DNA of 58,937 bases. It comes from Chroococcus sp. CMT-3BRIN-NPC107. Lineage in GTDB: Bacteria > Cyanobacteriota > Cyanobacteriia > Cyanobacteriales > Chroococcidiopsidaceae. Numbering within the stretch: the first letter of the stretch is position 1; the number at the start of each line of letters is the position of its first letter. The notes beneath the pieces were generated by a model, which worked only from the letters and a program-made list of their open reading frames with translations, did no database searches and was not told where the DNA came from. This document shows, one piece after another, positions 28,338 to 37,155 of this stretch. The DNA is taken from assembly GCA_019359635.1 (NCBI GenBank), contig JAHHGY010000015.1, positions 1 to 58,937 of the forward strand, read 5' to 3'. The position numbers and the translations under genes were made by a program.

Positions 28338-29132
28338 ATGACAGATTCTAGTATTAAATTACCTGGTAGTTCAATTATTGATAAATTAGTGCAGCGCGCT
28401 AAAGATAAATCGGTATTTGAATTAATAAATTTAATTATTGCCAAATTTATTTTAATTAGATATCGCCTGCAATATCCCCAGGTAAAATTTGGTTCGGGAG
28501 TCAAAATTAAAGGTAAGTTTTCAATAGAAGGCAAAGGAAAAGTAGTAATTGGAGACTATTCTTGTTTTGTAGGCACTAAAAACTTGCCAACTAAAATCAT
28601 TGCTCAAGATATATCAGCTTGTGTATCGATTGGCAATCATTGCTCTATAGCGGGTTCAATTATAAAAGTAGAAGGGAAAGGAGCAATAAAGATTGGTAAT
28701 GATTGTCACCTTGCCAACTACTATAATGTACCAAATAGCCTTGTATCGCGGGGTAATTCTGGATTTATTACTATTGGTAATAAGTGCTATTTCAATGGTA
28801 CAACTCTGCTATCAGAAAGCTCTATAGACCTAGGAAATTTGTGTATAGTCAGCGACGCTACAATTATGGATACCGACGCTCATAGTGTAGAAATAGATCG
28901 TTGGAATCCAAAAGCAATAACAAAAACAAAACCAATTTATATCAGTGAAAATGTTTGGATTGCTAGTAAAAGCGCAATTTTAAAAGGTGTAGTTATTGGC
29001 AAAAATTCTGTAGTAGGGCTAGGTACAATTGTCCGCCAGTCAGTGCCAGAAAATGTAGTAGTTATTGGCAATCCTCAGCAAATTGTCAAGCATCTCGACC
29101 CGACGGTATTACCATACGAATTTCCCAAATAA
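28338..29132 (+). CDS. hexapeptide-repeat acyltransferase (left-handed beta-helix)
   Basis: A 264-residue protein with a helical N-terminal segment (residues 10-50) and then repeated [LIV]-G-x4 turns: VKFGSGVKIKGKF, VVIGDYSCF, VSIGNHCSI, IKIGNDCHL, ITIGNKCYF, and VIGKNSVVGLGTIV. These are trimeric LbH O- or N-acetyltransferase signatures. A DTDAHS segment near residue 178, then NVWIASKSAILKGVVIG, match the catalytic His region of the LacA/WbbJ type. It may modify a surface sugar; acceptor unknown. It follows the AT-rich decayed region and precedes ddl by about 137 bases, without obvious linkage. Confidence 0.87.
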   Translation: MTDSSIKLPGSSIIDKLVQRAKDKSVFELINLIIAKFILIRYRLQYPQVKFGSGVKIKGKFSIEGKGKVVIGDYSCFVGTKNLPTKIIAQDISACVSIGNHCSIAGSIIKVEGKGAIKIGNDCHLANYYNVPNSLVSRGNSGFITIGNKCYFNGTTLLSESSIDLGNLCIVSDATIMDTDAHSVEIDRWNPKAITKTKPIYISENVWIASKSAILKGVVIGKNSVVGLGTIVRQSVPENVVVIGNPQQIVKHLDPTVLPYEFPK

Positions 29133-29269
29133 GTAAAATTCGCTTAGATAACATATCATCCTATTGGGGACTAAGAAACTCTTTTAGTCAAATATCATTT
29201 CCTTGGGTAGAAGTGCGACAAGTAGCTATGGTAGGCTATGCCCATCGATAGGCTAAAGGTAATGTGAGG

Positions 29270-30355
29270 ATGACAAAATTAAGAGTAGGGTTGCTGTTTG
29301 GCGGGCGTTCGGGAGAACATGAAGTTTCAATTAAATCGGCACAAGCGATCGCCAAGGCTTTAAATTCTAACCAAAATACCGACAAATACGAGATACTACC
29401 TTTTTATATTCAAAAAAATGGTAACTGGTTATCAGGACAACCACCCCAAAACGTTCTTGAATCTGGCATACCGCTACTACAAACCGAAGATACCACTAGA
29501 AACCTAACTATCAAAGGACAACTTAGCCCTTGGCAATCTCCTTCTCAAGTAGGAGAAATTGATGTATGGTTTCCGATCTTGCACGGGCCCAATGGTGAAG
29601 ACGGCACGGTGCAAGGATTATTGACTTTAATGCAAATTCCCTTCGTCGGTTCGGGGGTATTAGGTTCGGCGCTGGGGATGGATAAAATTGCGATGAAAAT
29701 GGTTTTTGCTCAAGCCGGATTAGCGCAAGTAGAATACATGGCAATCAACCGTTCTCAAGTATGGTCAAATCCTTGTGTATTTCCCAAACTAGGAGACGAA
29801 ATCGAGCAAAAACTTGGCTATCCTTGTTTTGTGAAGCCAGCTAATTTAGGCTCGTCGGTAGGTATTGCTAAAGTGCGATCGCGCAACGAATTAGAACAAG
29901 CTTTAGATTGTGCCGCAAGTTTGGATCGGCGCATTATTGTCGAAGCGGCAGTAGTAGGGCGAGAATTAGAATGTGCGGTACTCGGAAACGACAACCCCCA
30001 AGCTTCGGTAGTGGGAGAAATTACTTATAATAGCGATTTTTACGACTACGAGACAAAGTACAGTCAAGGCAAAGCCGACTTATTTATTCCTGCAAATATT
30101 CCCACAGATATTGCCCAAAAAGTTCAAGAGATGGCTGTAAAAGCATTCATGGCAACCGATGCGGCGGGATTGGCACGAGTAGACTTTTTCTACAAAGAAG
30201 CTACAGGCGAAGTATTAATTAACGAAATCAATACCCTACCAGGATTTACCGCTACAAGTATGTACCCGCAACTCTGGGAAAAAAGCGGCGTTTCTTTCCC
30301 TGACTTAGTAGATAAGTTAATTCAATTTGCTTTAGAAAGAATCCCCAGGAAATAA
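29270..30355 (+). CDS. ddl: D-alanine--D-alanine ligase
   Basis: An ATP-grasp ligase of 361 residues making D-Ala-D-Ala for peptidoglycan. N-terminal [22 protein letters not shown] is the Ddl signature; [38 protein letters not shown] (ATP-binding loop) and [23 protein letters not shown] (Mg and substrate binding near residue 315) complete the set. The frame opens with GTG at 29264, but ATG at 29270 gives the conserved MTKLRVGLL start. Length fits the long Ddl form. No operon partner is evident. Confidence 0.96.
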   Translation: MTKLRVGLLFGGRSGEHEVSIKSAQAIAKALNSNQNTDKYEILPFYIQKNGNWLSGQPPQNVLESGIPLLQTEDTTRNLTIKGQLSPWQSPSQVGEIDVWFPILHGPNGEDGTVQGLLTLMQIPFVGSGVLGSALGMDKIAMKMVFAQAGLAQVEYMAINRSQVWSNPCVFPKLGDEIEQKLGYPCFVKPANLGSSVGIAKVRSRNELEQALDCAASLDRRIIVEAAVVGRELECAVLGNDNPQASVVGEITYNSDFYDYETKYSQGKADLFIPANIPTDIAQKVQEMAVKAFMATDAAGLARVDFFYKEATGEVLINEINTLPGFTATSMYPQLWEKSGVSFPDLVDKLIQFALERIPRK

Positions 30356-30454
30356 TCTCGTTAATTCGTAATCAGAAATAATTGTAGTGGTGAAGATGAA
30401 GGAACAATCTTTTTTATACCGAAAGTCAGATTTAACTAAATTCATAAATTTCCT

Positions 30455-30736
30455 GTGACCGCCCGGCGTTCTCCCAACGAGGCAACCCACCGAACTGTTA
30501 GAATTCGCCGCTTTTATACTGATGATTGGGGAGCATATAAACGTCATTTAGACCCTTTAAAGCATGAAGTCGGTAAACAAAATACACAAAAAATAGCAAA
30601 CAAGCATTTAAATTTGCAAAGGCGGATTAAACGTTTGGCGCGGAGAACAATTTGCTTTTCCTAGACGGTTTTTATGCACGAGCTTGTAATCGGGCTGTTT
30701 ATTAACCGCTACGAAGAATTTGGTTTATCAATTTAA
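30455..30736 (+). pseudogene. IS1-family transposase remnant
   Basis: The frame reads FYTDDWGAYKRHLDPLKHEVGK, then TQKIANKHLNLQRRIKRLARRTICFS, then an in-frame TAG (30662-30664), then MHELVIGLFINRYEEFGLSI and TAA at 30734-30736. This matches the C-terminal half of IS1-type transposases (TDDW-Y, HxVGK, ERKHLTLRTRIKRLARKTICFS, then H-VIG-FI). The N-terminal part, an inverted-repeat terminus and a complete partner are not visible, so the element is truncated and inactive. Confidence 0.75.
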
Positions 30737-30862
30737 TACTCCATCAACACCTCTAAAACACCTCCAGTTTTTGAACCCCAAACAACTTTCTTGACAGTAC
30801 ATAGCAAATTCATCAACATTATCCGTAGGGGCTCAATGCCTTGCCCCATGCAGCGTTTGCTA

Positions 30863-32236
30863 CTAAATTTGACGGTACATTTTAATGTGATGCAAACGCG
30901 CCCCGTCAACGGAAATCACGGTAAATTCTAAGCCATCATAGATTAAAGTTGCCCCTACAGCAGGAATTTTTTGCAACTGATACAGTAAAAAGCCGCCCAA
31001 GGTTTGATACTCGTTTTTCAATGGCAAATGTAAATCTAATAGCTCGTTGAGGTCTTCTAAATTCATTTGCGCTTGCACTAAATAAGTTTGCTCGTCCAAG
31101 CTTTCAATCATCAATTCATCGCTGCTTCCTGGTTCCCTAGTATCGCCAATAATTTCCGCCACCAAGTCTTTAATGGTTGCTAATCCTACAATGCCGCCAA
31201 ATTCGTCTACTATCATCACCATAGATAAATGACTTCGCTGCATCATCGGCAATAGTTCGCTTAGTGGTGTATGTTCTGGTACAAACCTAGCTGGACGAAC
31301 CCACGATTTTAGCGGTGTTTTTAAAGCCAGCTTTCCGGTAACTAAAGGCGTTGCTAATTCTTTAAACTCAATAATTCCACAAACATCATCTAAAGATTTG
31401 CCTACTATCGGATAGCGAGAGTGTCCGGTGGCTGTAACTACTTCCAACAGCGATTCAAAAGTACTATTAATCTGTAAAGATACAATATTATTGCGTTGTA
31501 CCATAACTTCGGCGGCAGTTACATCGCCAAATTCAAAGACATTATTTAGTAGTTCTCTATCTCTAGCTTTTAAACCTGTAGATTCGCGCTCGGTAGCAAT
31601 AATTAGCTGCAATTCTTGGGGCGATACGGGGGTTCTCCAGCCTTGTCCCGTATAATTAATTCCTCCTAGTTTCAATAGCAAACGGGTAGAATGATTAATT
31701 ATCCAAATTAACGGATTAAATAACCGCGCGATCGCTTTTACCGGAGGAGCCAAAAACCTCGCCAACTGTTCTGGATAGAGCAAAGCTACCGATTTGGGAC
31801 ATAATTCTCCTAAAACTATTTGCAAATAAGCCACTAATAGGAATGCACTGGGAACGGATATCGAATGAGTTATTAAGCTCCGCATTCGTCGCTCTATCGG
31901 CAAGTTTTCAATGGCGGAAGCTACCAATATGCCCATCGTACTTTCGCCAATCCAGCCCAACGCTAGGCTTGAAAGTGTAATTCCTAACTGCGTAGTTGAT
32001 AATAGGCGATCGATACTTTTTTGCAGAGTTTGCACCGCTACTGCTTCCACGTCTCCCGCCTCTACCAACTGATGAATGCGCGATCGCCTGACGGTAACTA
32101 AAGAAAATTCCGCCGCCACAAAAAACGCATTGATGGCAATCAATACTAAAACTGACAATAATCGCAGCCAAATATCTGCCTGGGTGAGTGGAGCAAAACC
32201 ATTCAGCGCCAAAATATTGAAAACAAAGGCAAACAT
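30863..32236 (-). CDS. CorC/HlyC-type CNNM (DUF21-CBS) membrane protein
   Basis: A 457-residue hemolysin C/CorC-like protein. Residues about 20-200 form a DUF21 transmembrane domain with three or four helices (VLVLIAINAFFVAAEFSLVTVRRSRIHQLVEAGD, then LLSTTQLGITLSSLALGW). Two CBS domains follow at 220-345 (EVMVQRNNIVSL, LSMVMIVDEFGGIVGLATIKDLVAEIIGD), and a C-terminal CorC_HlyC domain ends it. CNNM/CorC proteins act in Mg2+ efflux or transport; the hemolysin label is historical. Cytoplasmic-membrane or thylakoid location is not resolvable. It stands alone, divergent from the CobO-like gene. Confidence 0.9.
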   Translation of the reverse strand: MFAFVFNILALNGFAPLTQADIWLRLLSVLVLIAINAFFVAAEFSLVTVRRSRIHQLVEAGDVEAVAVQTLQKSIDRLLSTTQLGITLSSLALGWIGESTMGILVASAIENLPIERRMRSLITHSISVPSAFLLVAYLQIVLGELCPKSVALLYPEQLARFLAPPVKAIARLFNPLIWIINHSTRLLLKLGGINYTGQGWRTPVSPQELQLIIATERESTGLKARDRELLNNVFEFGDVTAAEVMVQRNNIVSLQINSTFESLLEVVTATGHSRYPIVGKSLDDVCGIIEFKELATPLVTGKLALKTPLKSWVRPARFVPEHTPLSELLPMMQRSHLSMVMIVDEFGGIVGLATIKDLVAEIIGDTREPGSSDELMIESLDEQTYLVQAQMNLEDLNELLDLHLPLKNEYQTLGGFLLYQLQKIPAVGATLIYDGLEFTVISVDGARLHHIKMYRQI

Positions 32237-32384
32237 TAGCAGGGTTTTGAGGTAAAAGGCAGAAATTAGTATTTATATACTGCGATGTGCGCTTTTCGAT
32301 TTTTAATTTACATTATATCTACCTGGTAATTTCTGGTGTTGGTCAGTTGTTAAGATAAAAACCTGGCACAATCCCTATAGAGCA

Positions 32385-33518
32385 ATGACAAGAAACGGTA
32401 TCGGTATTCGCACGGCGCAACTTAGAGTTCATCGAGTTGTAGGTCAAATTCATGTCTACGATGGTGCAGGCAAAGGTAAATCTCAAGCGGCTTTAGGGGT
32501 AGTTTTACGCTCTATTGGCTTAGGGATAAATAGTAATATTGCTACCCGCGTTTTGCTTTTGCAATTCCTCAAAGGCTCCGAACGTGCCTACGATGAAGAT
32601 GGCGCAATTGCTGCATTACAACAAGGTTTTCCCCATTTAATCGATCAAGTCCGCACGGGTAGAGCCGAATTTTTTAATAAAGAACAAATTACCCGTTTCG
32701 ATCGCCAAGAGGCAATTCGCGGCTGGGATGTGGCAAAAGGCGCGATCGCAAGTGGTTTATATTCGGTAGTAGTTTTAGACGAACTCAACCCCATGCTCGA
32801 TTTGGGCTTGTTGGATGTTGAGGAAGTTGTCAAAGTTCTAAAATCCAAGCCAGAGGAGCTAGAAGTTATTGCGACAGGAAGGGCTGCACCGCCGCAATTA
32901 TTAGAAATTGCCGATTTGCACTCCGAAATGAAACCCCACTATCACCCCACCGCCGCCGCCCAAGGAATTACGGGGATAGAAATCTATACAGGCGCAGGGA
33001 AAGGTAAGTCTACTAGCGCCCTTGGTAAAGCATTGCAAGCCATTGGTAAAGGTATCAGTCAAGACAAATCCCACCGCGTTTTAATTATGCAATGGCTCAA
33101 AGGTGGAACGGGCTACACTGAAGATGCGGCGATCGCCGCTTTAAGACAAAGTTACCCCGATTTAGTCGATCATCAACGCTGCGGACAAGATGCGATCGTG
33201 TGGCGGGGACAGCAAAAAGAGCTTGATTATGTAGAAGCCGAAAGAGGTTGGGAAATTGCCAGAGCCGCGATCGCATCGGGTTTGTATAAGACAATTATTT
33301 TAGATGAGCTTAATCCTACGGTAGATTTAGAATTGCTCGATCCTCAACCAATTGTGCAATCTTTGCTCCGCAAGCCCCGCGATACTCAAATTGTGATTAC
33401 TGGGCGCTGTCACAACCCCCCGGCTTACTTTGATTTAGCAGGAGTGCATTCGGAAGTATTTTGTCACAAACATTATGCTGATACTGGGGTAGAACTTAAA
33501 CGCGGCGTTGATTTTTAG
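32385..33518 (+). CDS. tandem-duplicated CobO-like P-loop protein (cob(I)yrinic acid a,c-diamide adenosyltransferase family)
   Basis: A 377-residue protein made of two homologous halves. Each half has a Walker A, GAGKGKS (residues 27-33 and 203-209), a YDEDGAIAALQQGFPHLI or YTEDAAIAALRQSYPDLV block, and VVLDELNP(M)LDLGLLD or IILDELNPTVDLELLD, then an EVIATGRAAP or QIVITGRCHNP motif. CobO proteins are usually about 190-200 residues with one such domain. This is therefore a fused pair, whereas E. coli BtuR/CobO dimers form from separate chains. It may adenosylate corrinoids, or have diverged. No cobalamin gene or riboswitch is seen nearby. Confidence 0.85.
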   Translation: MTRNGIGIRTAQLRVHRVVGQIHVYDGAGKGKSQAALGVVLRSIGLGINSNIATRVLLLQFLKGSERAYDEDGAIAALQQGFPHLIDQVRTGRAEFFNKEQITRFDRQEAIRGWDVAKGAIASGLYSVVVLDELNPMLDLGLLDVEEVVKVLKSKPEELEVIATGRAAPPQLLEIADLHSEMKPHYHPTAAAQGITGIEIYTGAGKGKSTSALGKALQAIGKGISQDKSHRVLIMQWLKGGTGYTEDAAIAALRQSYPDLVDHQRCGQDAIVWRGQQKELDYVEAERGWEIARAAIASGLYKTIILDELNPTVDLELLDPQPIVQSLLRKPRDTQIVITGRCHNPPAYFDLAGVHSEVFCHKHYADTGVELKRGVDF

Positions 33519-33554
33519 TTTGGGATGAAAATGATTTTATTCAATCTCAATTTT

Positions 33555-33583
33555 AGAGAGACGTTCCACCCGAACGTCTCTAC
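33555..33583. repeat. palindromic intergenic repeat (10-bp perfect stem)
   Basis: AGAGACGTTC (33557-33566), a CACCC loop, and GAACGTCTCT (33572-33581) form a perfect 10-base stem. The right arm extends as GAACGTCTCTAC. The core is related to the palindrome at 9632-9662. It lies 37 bases after the CobO-like stop, with a few A bases but no T-run on the plus strand, so it is a dispersed repeat more than a terminator. Confidence 0.6.
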
Positions 33584-33622
33584 GGGAAAATTTCTATATT
33601 TAATTGGCGTTGATTTTTAAAC

Positions 33623-33730
33623 ATGGATACTCATACTTTAGACTTGATTACTGGTGGACTTGCGATCGCTATTTTTGGTGGCGGTTTACTGATGATGTTT
33701 ACTGACTTGTTTACTAAAAAAAGTAAATAA
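33623..33730 (+). CDS. 35-residue single-helix membrane peptide, hypothetical
   Basis: ATG at 33623 opens a 35-residue peptide beginning MDTHTLDLITGG, with one hydrophobic helix (ITGGLAIAIFGGGLLMMF region, residues 9-27) and a basic KKSK tail; TAA is at 33728-33730. It is too short for routine calling. Composition and orientation resemble small subunits of photosynthetic or respiratory complexes, but it does not match PetG, PetL, PetM, PetN, Psb30 or PsbX as I recall them. It lies 79 bases before the TIGR02587 gene on the same strand. Identity unknown. Confidence 0.45.
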   Translation: MDTHTLDLITGGLAIAIFGGGLLMMFTDLFTKKSK

Positions 33731-33809
33731 GCCAAGAGATGGATGGATAACAAACTACTAAGGGCGGATGATGAGAAAAGCGGTATAAATTATACCTAAT
33801 TCTTTTGTT

Positions 33810-34670
33810 ATGAATCGCGCTCAAAAAGATCGCTCGATCGGGCGAAGTCTTCAAGAATACCTACGGGGAATTGCTGGGGGAGTTATGTTTAGCTTGCCCT
33901 TACTGTACACAATGGAAGTATGGTGGGCAGGTTTTACCATGAACCCTTTGCGCTTACTACTGTATGTTTTAGCTACTTTCACACTGTTGCTAGGATATAA
34001 CCGCTATGCGGGGCTAAGGTGCGATTTTACAACCTTAGAAGTAGCCATTGATTCGGTGGAAGAAATGGGGTTAGGAATGGCGATTTCCGCCGTTGTGCTT
34101 TGGCTGTTGGGTCAAATTACTACCACAATGCCCGGAAGTGAAGTTGCAGGCAAAATAATTATTGAATCAATGACTGTAGCAATTGGCGTTTCGGTGGGAA
34201 CGGCTCAATTAGGCGGTAGTAAAGATAATGGCGATACCGGAATGGAAGATAAATTAACGCCATTTCTATTGGAAAACAGCGACTTAATGCCACAAGTTGC
34301 GATCGCAACTTGTGGAGCGGTGTTATTTGCGGCAAATGTTGCACCCACCGAAGAAATTATCATTATTGCTACTCAAACTACAACTTTTAAGCTGGTAGGA
34401 ATGGCAATACTATCAATGGTTTTTGGTTCGCTAATCTTGTTTTATAGCGACTTTAGCGGCACGCAGAGTTTCACTAAAAGCAGAGGCATAAAAACGGTAT
34501 TTGGTAGCGCAGTAATTACTTATGCGATCGCTTTATTAGTTTCGGCGGCTATTTTGTGGGTGTTTGGACGCTTTGACGATACGAGTGCGATCGTTTGCTT
34601 GTCGGAAACAGTGGTACTGGGACTTGCAGCTACTTTAGGCGCTTCGGCGGGGAGAATTTTGCTGCAATGA
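33810..34670 (+). CDS. TIGR02587 family integral membrane protein
   Basis: A 286-residue polytopic membrane protein with about seven hydrophobic segments. Diagnostic parts are GGVMFSLPLLYTMEVWWAGFTM near residue 22, ALLLGYNRYAGLRC-like LLGYNRYAG, and a central APTEEIIIIA segment. It matches my memory of TIGR02587/DUF2391, a membrane family of unknown function. Its TGA stop overlaps the ATG of the TIGR02588 gene (ATGA at 34667-34670), which is the usual partner, so a two-component membrane complex is probable. Substrate or role is unknown. Confidence 0.85.
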   Translation: MNRAQKDRSIGRSLQEYLRGIAGGVMFSLPLLYTMEVWWAGFTMNPLRLLLYVLATFTLLLGYNRYAGLRCDFTTLEVAIDSVEEMGLGMAISAVVLWLLGQITTTMPGSEVAGKIIIESMTVAIGVSVGTAQLGGSKDNGDTGMEDKLTPFLLENSDLMPQVAIATCGAVLFAANVAPTEEIIIIATQTTTFKLVGMAILSMVFGSLILFYSDFSGTQSFTKSRGIKTVFGSAVITYAIALLVSAAILWVFGRFDDTSAIVCLSETVVLGLAATLGASAGRILLQ

Positions 34671-35050
34671 AATTACAAAAAAATTGGTTAGAATGGCTAG
34701 TTTTTGGGTTGAGTCTTGTTCTTGTAATTTGGACGTTAAGTTATTTAGTCTATGAGGGCGCAACTTCTGCCACAGCCCCCGCTAATATTGAATTAGAGTT
34801 AGGTAAACCACAGCCGCAAAGAAACCGCTTTATAATTCCTGTTTCGGTTACAAACAACAGCGATACTACCGCCGAAACCGTCCAAATTGAAGTAACCCTC
34901 GAAAATTCTGGCATAGAGCAAGAAAGCGCTCAATTAGAAATTGGTTTTCTTCCCCGCCAATCTAAGCGCGAAGGCTGGGTAACTTTTCAAACCGATCCGC
35001 GTACCGTAGAGGAAACAAAGGCGCGAGTATTGGGCTTTGAGCAACCTTAA
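34667..35050 (+). CDS. TIGR02588 family protein
   Basis: A 127-residue protein with an N-terminal membrane anchor (residues 8-30, WLEWLVFGLSLVLVIWTLSYLVY) and an extracytoplasmic Ig-like domain, NRFIIPVSVTNNSDTTAETVQIEVTLE, then GFLPRQSKREGWVTF. It is the standard companion of TIGR02587 and starts inside its stop codon. The frame extends upstream to 34595, but ATG at 34667 gives the conserved start. Role unknown; possibly an accessory subunit that faces the periplasm. Confidence 0.85.
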   Translation: MKLQKNWLEWLVFGLSLVLVIWTLSYLVYEGATSATAPANIELELGKPQPQRNRFIIPVSVTNNSDTTAETVQIEVTLENSGIEQESAQLEIGFLPRQSKREGWVTFQTDPRTVEETKARVLGFEQP

Positions 35051-35183
35051 TTGCTGCTACCATCAACAATATAAATAGTCAAGTAAATAACTTTGTCATT
35101 CTCCTAGAAAGGAACATTTTTTGTAGAGAAATGTCTCTTTAATCAAGACGCACAAAAAAGTTTACGAAATAAAAAGGGTAATT

Positions 35184-35831
35184 ATGGCTAATTGGAAATC
35201 TGGAACCGCCGCGTTCATGGCGTTAGCAATTGCAACAGGTACAAGCGTTCCACTATTTACAACAGAATCAGTTTCGGCGCAACTTTTCCCAACATCGCCA
35301 AGAAGTACCACTACTAGCCAAGTAACGATTCCTTCGGGAACAACGATTCCCGTGCGCTACGACAAAGCCGAAAAAATTGTTGTTAGTCCTAAAGAGACTA
35401 TGGCAGTAACTTTGACGGTAGCCAGCAATATTATTAACCGCAGCGGTACTATATTGATTCCTGCCGGAAGCACCATTGAAGGCGAGTTGCAACCTGCAAC
35501 CAATGGCTCTCAATTTGTCGCTACAACCTTAGTTACAAACAACCGTCGCCAGTCAATCAATGCAACATCTAGAGTAATTAGCCAAACAACCGTTAGACAA
35601 GGCTCTAAAACTGGAAATATCTTAAAAGGTGCAGCCGTAGGCGCAGCCGCTTCCGCCGCTTTAGGAGCATTGATAGGCGATCGCGCTATTGCTACTGAAG
35701 AAATACTATTAGGTACGGGAGCAGGTGCATTGGGTGGCGCATTGCTACGCAACAGAAAAGCTGATGTAGTAGTGATTGAACCCAATACAGACTTATCTGT
35801 AACCTTAAACTCCAATCTAGCATTGCAGTAA
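35184..35831 (+). CDS. exported glycine-zipper protein, hypothetical
   Basis: A 215-residue protein with a probable signal peptide (cleavage near SVSAQ, residues 29-33). The mature N-terminal half is Thr/Ser-rich, with SSQVTIPSGTTIPVRYDKAEKIVVSP and a TLTVASNIINRSGTILIPAGSTIEGELQPA domain like that of TrbI/VirB10 or conjugation-associated proteins. A glycine-zipper region (ILKGAAVGAAASAALGALIGDRA) and a second glycine-rich stretch follow (residues 145-185). A periplasmic or outer-membrane association is likely. It is 2 bases before the DUF924 gene. Confidence 0.65.
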   Translation: MANWKSGTAAFMALAIATGTSVPLFTTESVSAQLFPTSPRSTTTSQVTIPSGTTIPVRYDKAEKIVVSPKETMAVTLTVASNIINRSGTILIPAGSTIEGELQPATNGSQFVATTLVTNNRRQSINATSRVISQTTVRQGSKTGNILKGAAVGAAASAALGALIGDRAIATEEILLGTGAGALGGALLRNRKADVVVIEPNTDLSVTLNSNLALQ

Positions 35832-35833
35832 GC

Positions 35834-36409
35834 ATGGCAAAGGTAGAAAAGATTTTAAATTTCTGGTTTGGTAGTCCCCAATCAGAAGTTTACGGTAAAG
35901 AGCGAGTACTTTGGTTTAAAAAAAATCCAGAGTTTGATCAAGAATTAAGCGACTACTTTTTACTAGACTACGAACAAGCTGCAAGGGGTGAACTAGATTA
36001 CTTACAAGCTTCACCCCTTGGGTATTTGGCACTGATTTTGTTATTAGATCAGTTTGGGCGCAATATGTTCCGTGGAACGCCAAAAAGCTTTGCTACCGAT
36101 GCTAAAGCACTATCGGTAGCTAAAAATGCTGTAGAGAGTGGGTGCGATCGCGCTTTACTGCCAGTACAGCGCTGGTTTATTTATTTGCCCTTCGAGCATA
36201 GCGAAAACCTTGCCGATCAAGAGCGGTGCGTAGAACTATTTACAACTTTGTCTGATGACCCCGCTAGTAAAAATACTATCGATTATGCTTTGCGTCACAA
36301 GGCGGTAATCGCACGTTTTGGGCGCTTTCCCCATCGCAACAAAATTCTTGGTAGAGAGAATACACCCGCCGAAGCCGAATTTCTTAAGCAACCAGGCTCA
36401 TCATTTTGA
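35834..36409 (+). CDS. DUF924 family protein
   Basis: A 191-residue soluble helical protein. Family signatures are ILNFWFGSPQ at the N terminus, LGYLALILLLDQFGRNMFRGTPKSFATDAKALSVA in the middle and PVQRWFIYLPFEHSENLADQERCVELF, then HKAVIARFGRFPHRNKILGRENTPAEAEFL. Function is unknown in the literature I recall; the HXXXIXRFGRFPHRN pattern suggests a metal- or phosphate-binding site (inference). It directly follows the glycine-zipper protein and is upstream of tRNA-Arg. Confidence 0.9.
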   Translation: MAKVEKILNFWFGSPQSEVYGKERVLWFKKNPEFDQELSDYFLLDYEQAARGELDYLQASPLGYLALILLLDQFGRNMFRGTPKSFATDAKALSVAKNAVESGCDRALLPVQRWFIYLPFEHSENLADQERCVELFTTLSDDPASKNTIDYALRHKAVIARFGRFPHRNKILGRENTPAEAEFLKQPGSSF

Positions 36410-36448
36410 TAACATAATTAAGTAATGCCGATGCTGGTAAAAATAAGT

Positions 36449-36454
36449 TATAAT
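36449..36454 (+). promoter_or_regulatory. -10 element of the tRNA-Arg promoter
   Basis: A perfect TATAAT hexamer is 20 bases before the mature tRNA 5' end, the expected spacing for a short leader. No good -35 box is seen at 17 bases upstream. Confidence 0.5.
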
Positions 36455-36473
36455 TTAGCAGCTAATAAAGCAT

Positions 36474-36546
36474 CCTGCCGTGGCCGAGTGGATTAGGCAA
36501 CAACCTTCTAAGTTGTACCACGGGGGTTCAAATCCCTCCGGCGGGG
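36474..36546 (+). tRNA. tRNA-Arg (anticodon UCU)
   Basis: Acceptor stem CCTGCCG pairs with CGGCGGG, with G as the discriminator. A D arm (GCCGAGTGGATTAGGC), an anticodon arm (ACAAC CTTCTAA GTTGT, loop CTTCTAA, anticodon TCT), a five-base variable loop and a T arm (GGGGG TTCAAAT CCCTC) all fold. The 73 bases end at 36546; CCA is not encoded. It reads AGA/AGG codons. Neighbours are DUF924 and DUF370 on the same strand. Confidence 0.93.
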
Positions 36547-36714
36547 TTTAATTTAATCAACGGGCGATCGTTCGTTGATAACCCAAAATTTTAAGCATAA
36601 TCGCCGTGCGGCAAACCCTACAAAAAAGTAGTAAAAGCCATTACATATATAGCTTCTAGCTTATCTTTAAATGTTCGATAATAGAGATAAGTCAAAGAGA
36701 AAAGCAACAGCTAA

Positions 36715-37071
36715 ATGAGAATACAGTCATCGGTATTGGTACATTTAGGAATTGGTAAGTATGTACGTTCCGACCAAGTTACTGCCGTCATTCCCATCGA
36801 AGAAGATAGAGGACCAGGTAGACGGACTTTTGTACAAGTACAAGGTCAAAAAGATCCGGTAGTAGCTTCCCGCGCTGAAGATTCCATCGTGCGCGACTTA
36901 GTGCAAGAACCCCGGGAAGTGACCCAATCGCGCCAGCAACAAGAAATTCTCCACGACCTATTGTTAGACCTGAATAATGTCAATAAGACGGTAAGGCGAA
37001 TTGCTCGTGATGAGGGCGGTTTAGATTTAGAAAGATTAGAGCAACGCATCCGCGAAGTTCTAGAAAATTAA
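36715..37071 (+). CDS. DUF370 (RemA/RemB-like) family protein
   Basis: A 118-residue small protein. SVLVHLGIGKYVRSDQVTAVIPIEED near residues 7-31 is a DUF370-like N terminus, related to RemA/RemB matrix regulators of Bacillus. The C-terminal half is longer and helical (QQEILHDLLLDLNNVNKTVRRIARDEGGLDLERLEQRIREVLEN). RemA binds DNA as a ring; whether this cyanobacterial form does is unknown. It precedes the SPL-like gene by 84 bases. Confidence 0.62.
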   Translation: MRIQSSVLVHLGIGKYVRSDQVTAVIPIEEDRGPGRRTFVQVQGQKDPVVASRAEDSIVRDLVQEPREVTQSRQQQEILHDLLLDLNNVNKTVRRIARDEGGLDLERLEQRIREVLEN

Positions 37072-37155
37072 GATATTAGGCGCAGGACAATAATTCTGCG
37101 CTGCCAAGCTTCTTTATCAATTCTAGTTTGTTTGCACTCTACATTTTTAAATTAA

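Noticed and set aside
32280..32384. Cobalamin riboswitch before the CobO-like gene
   Set aside because: No B12-box-like sequence or extended leader structure is visible in this short gap.
36846..37049. Minus-strand ORF opposite the DUF370 gene
   Set aside because: Composition (Ser/Arg-rich) and full overlap with a coherent gene mark it as a shadow.
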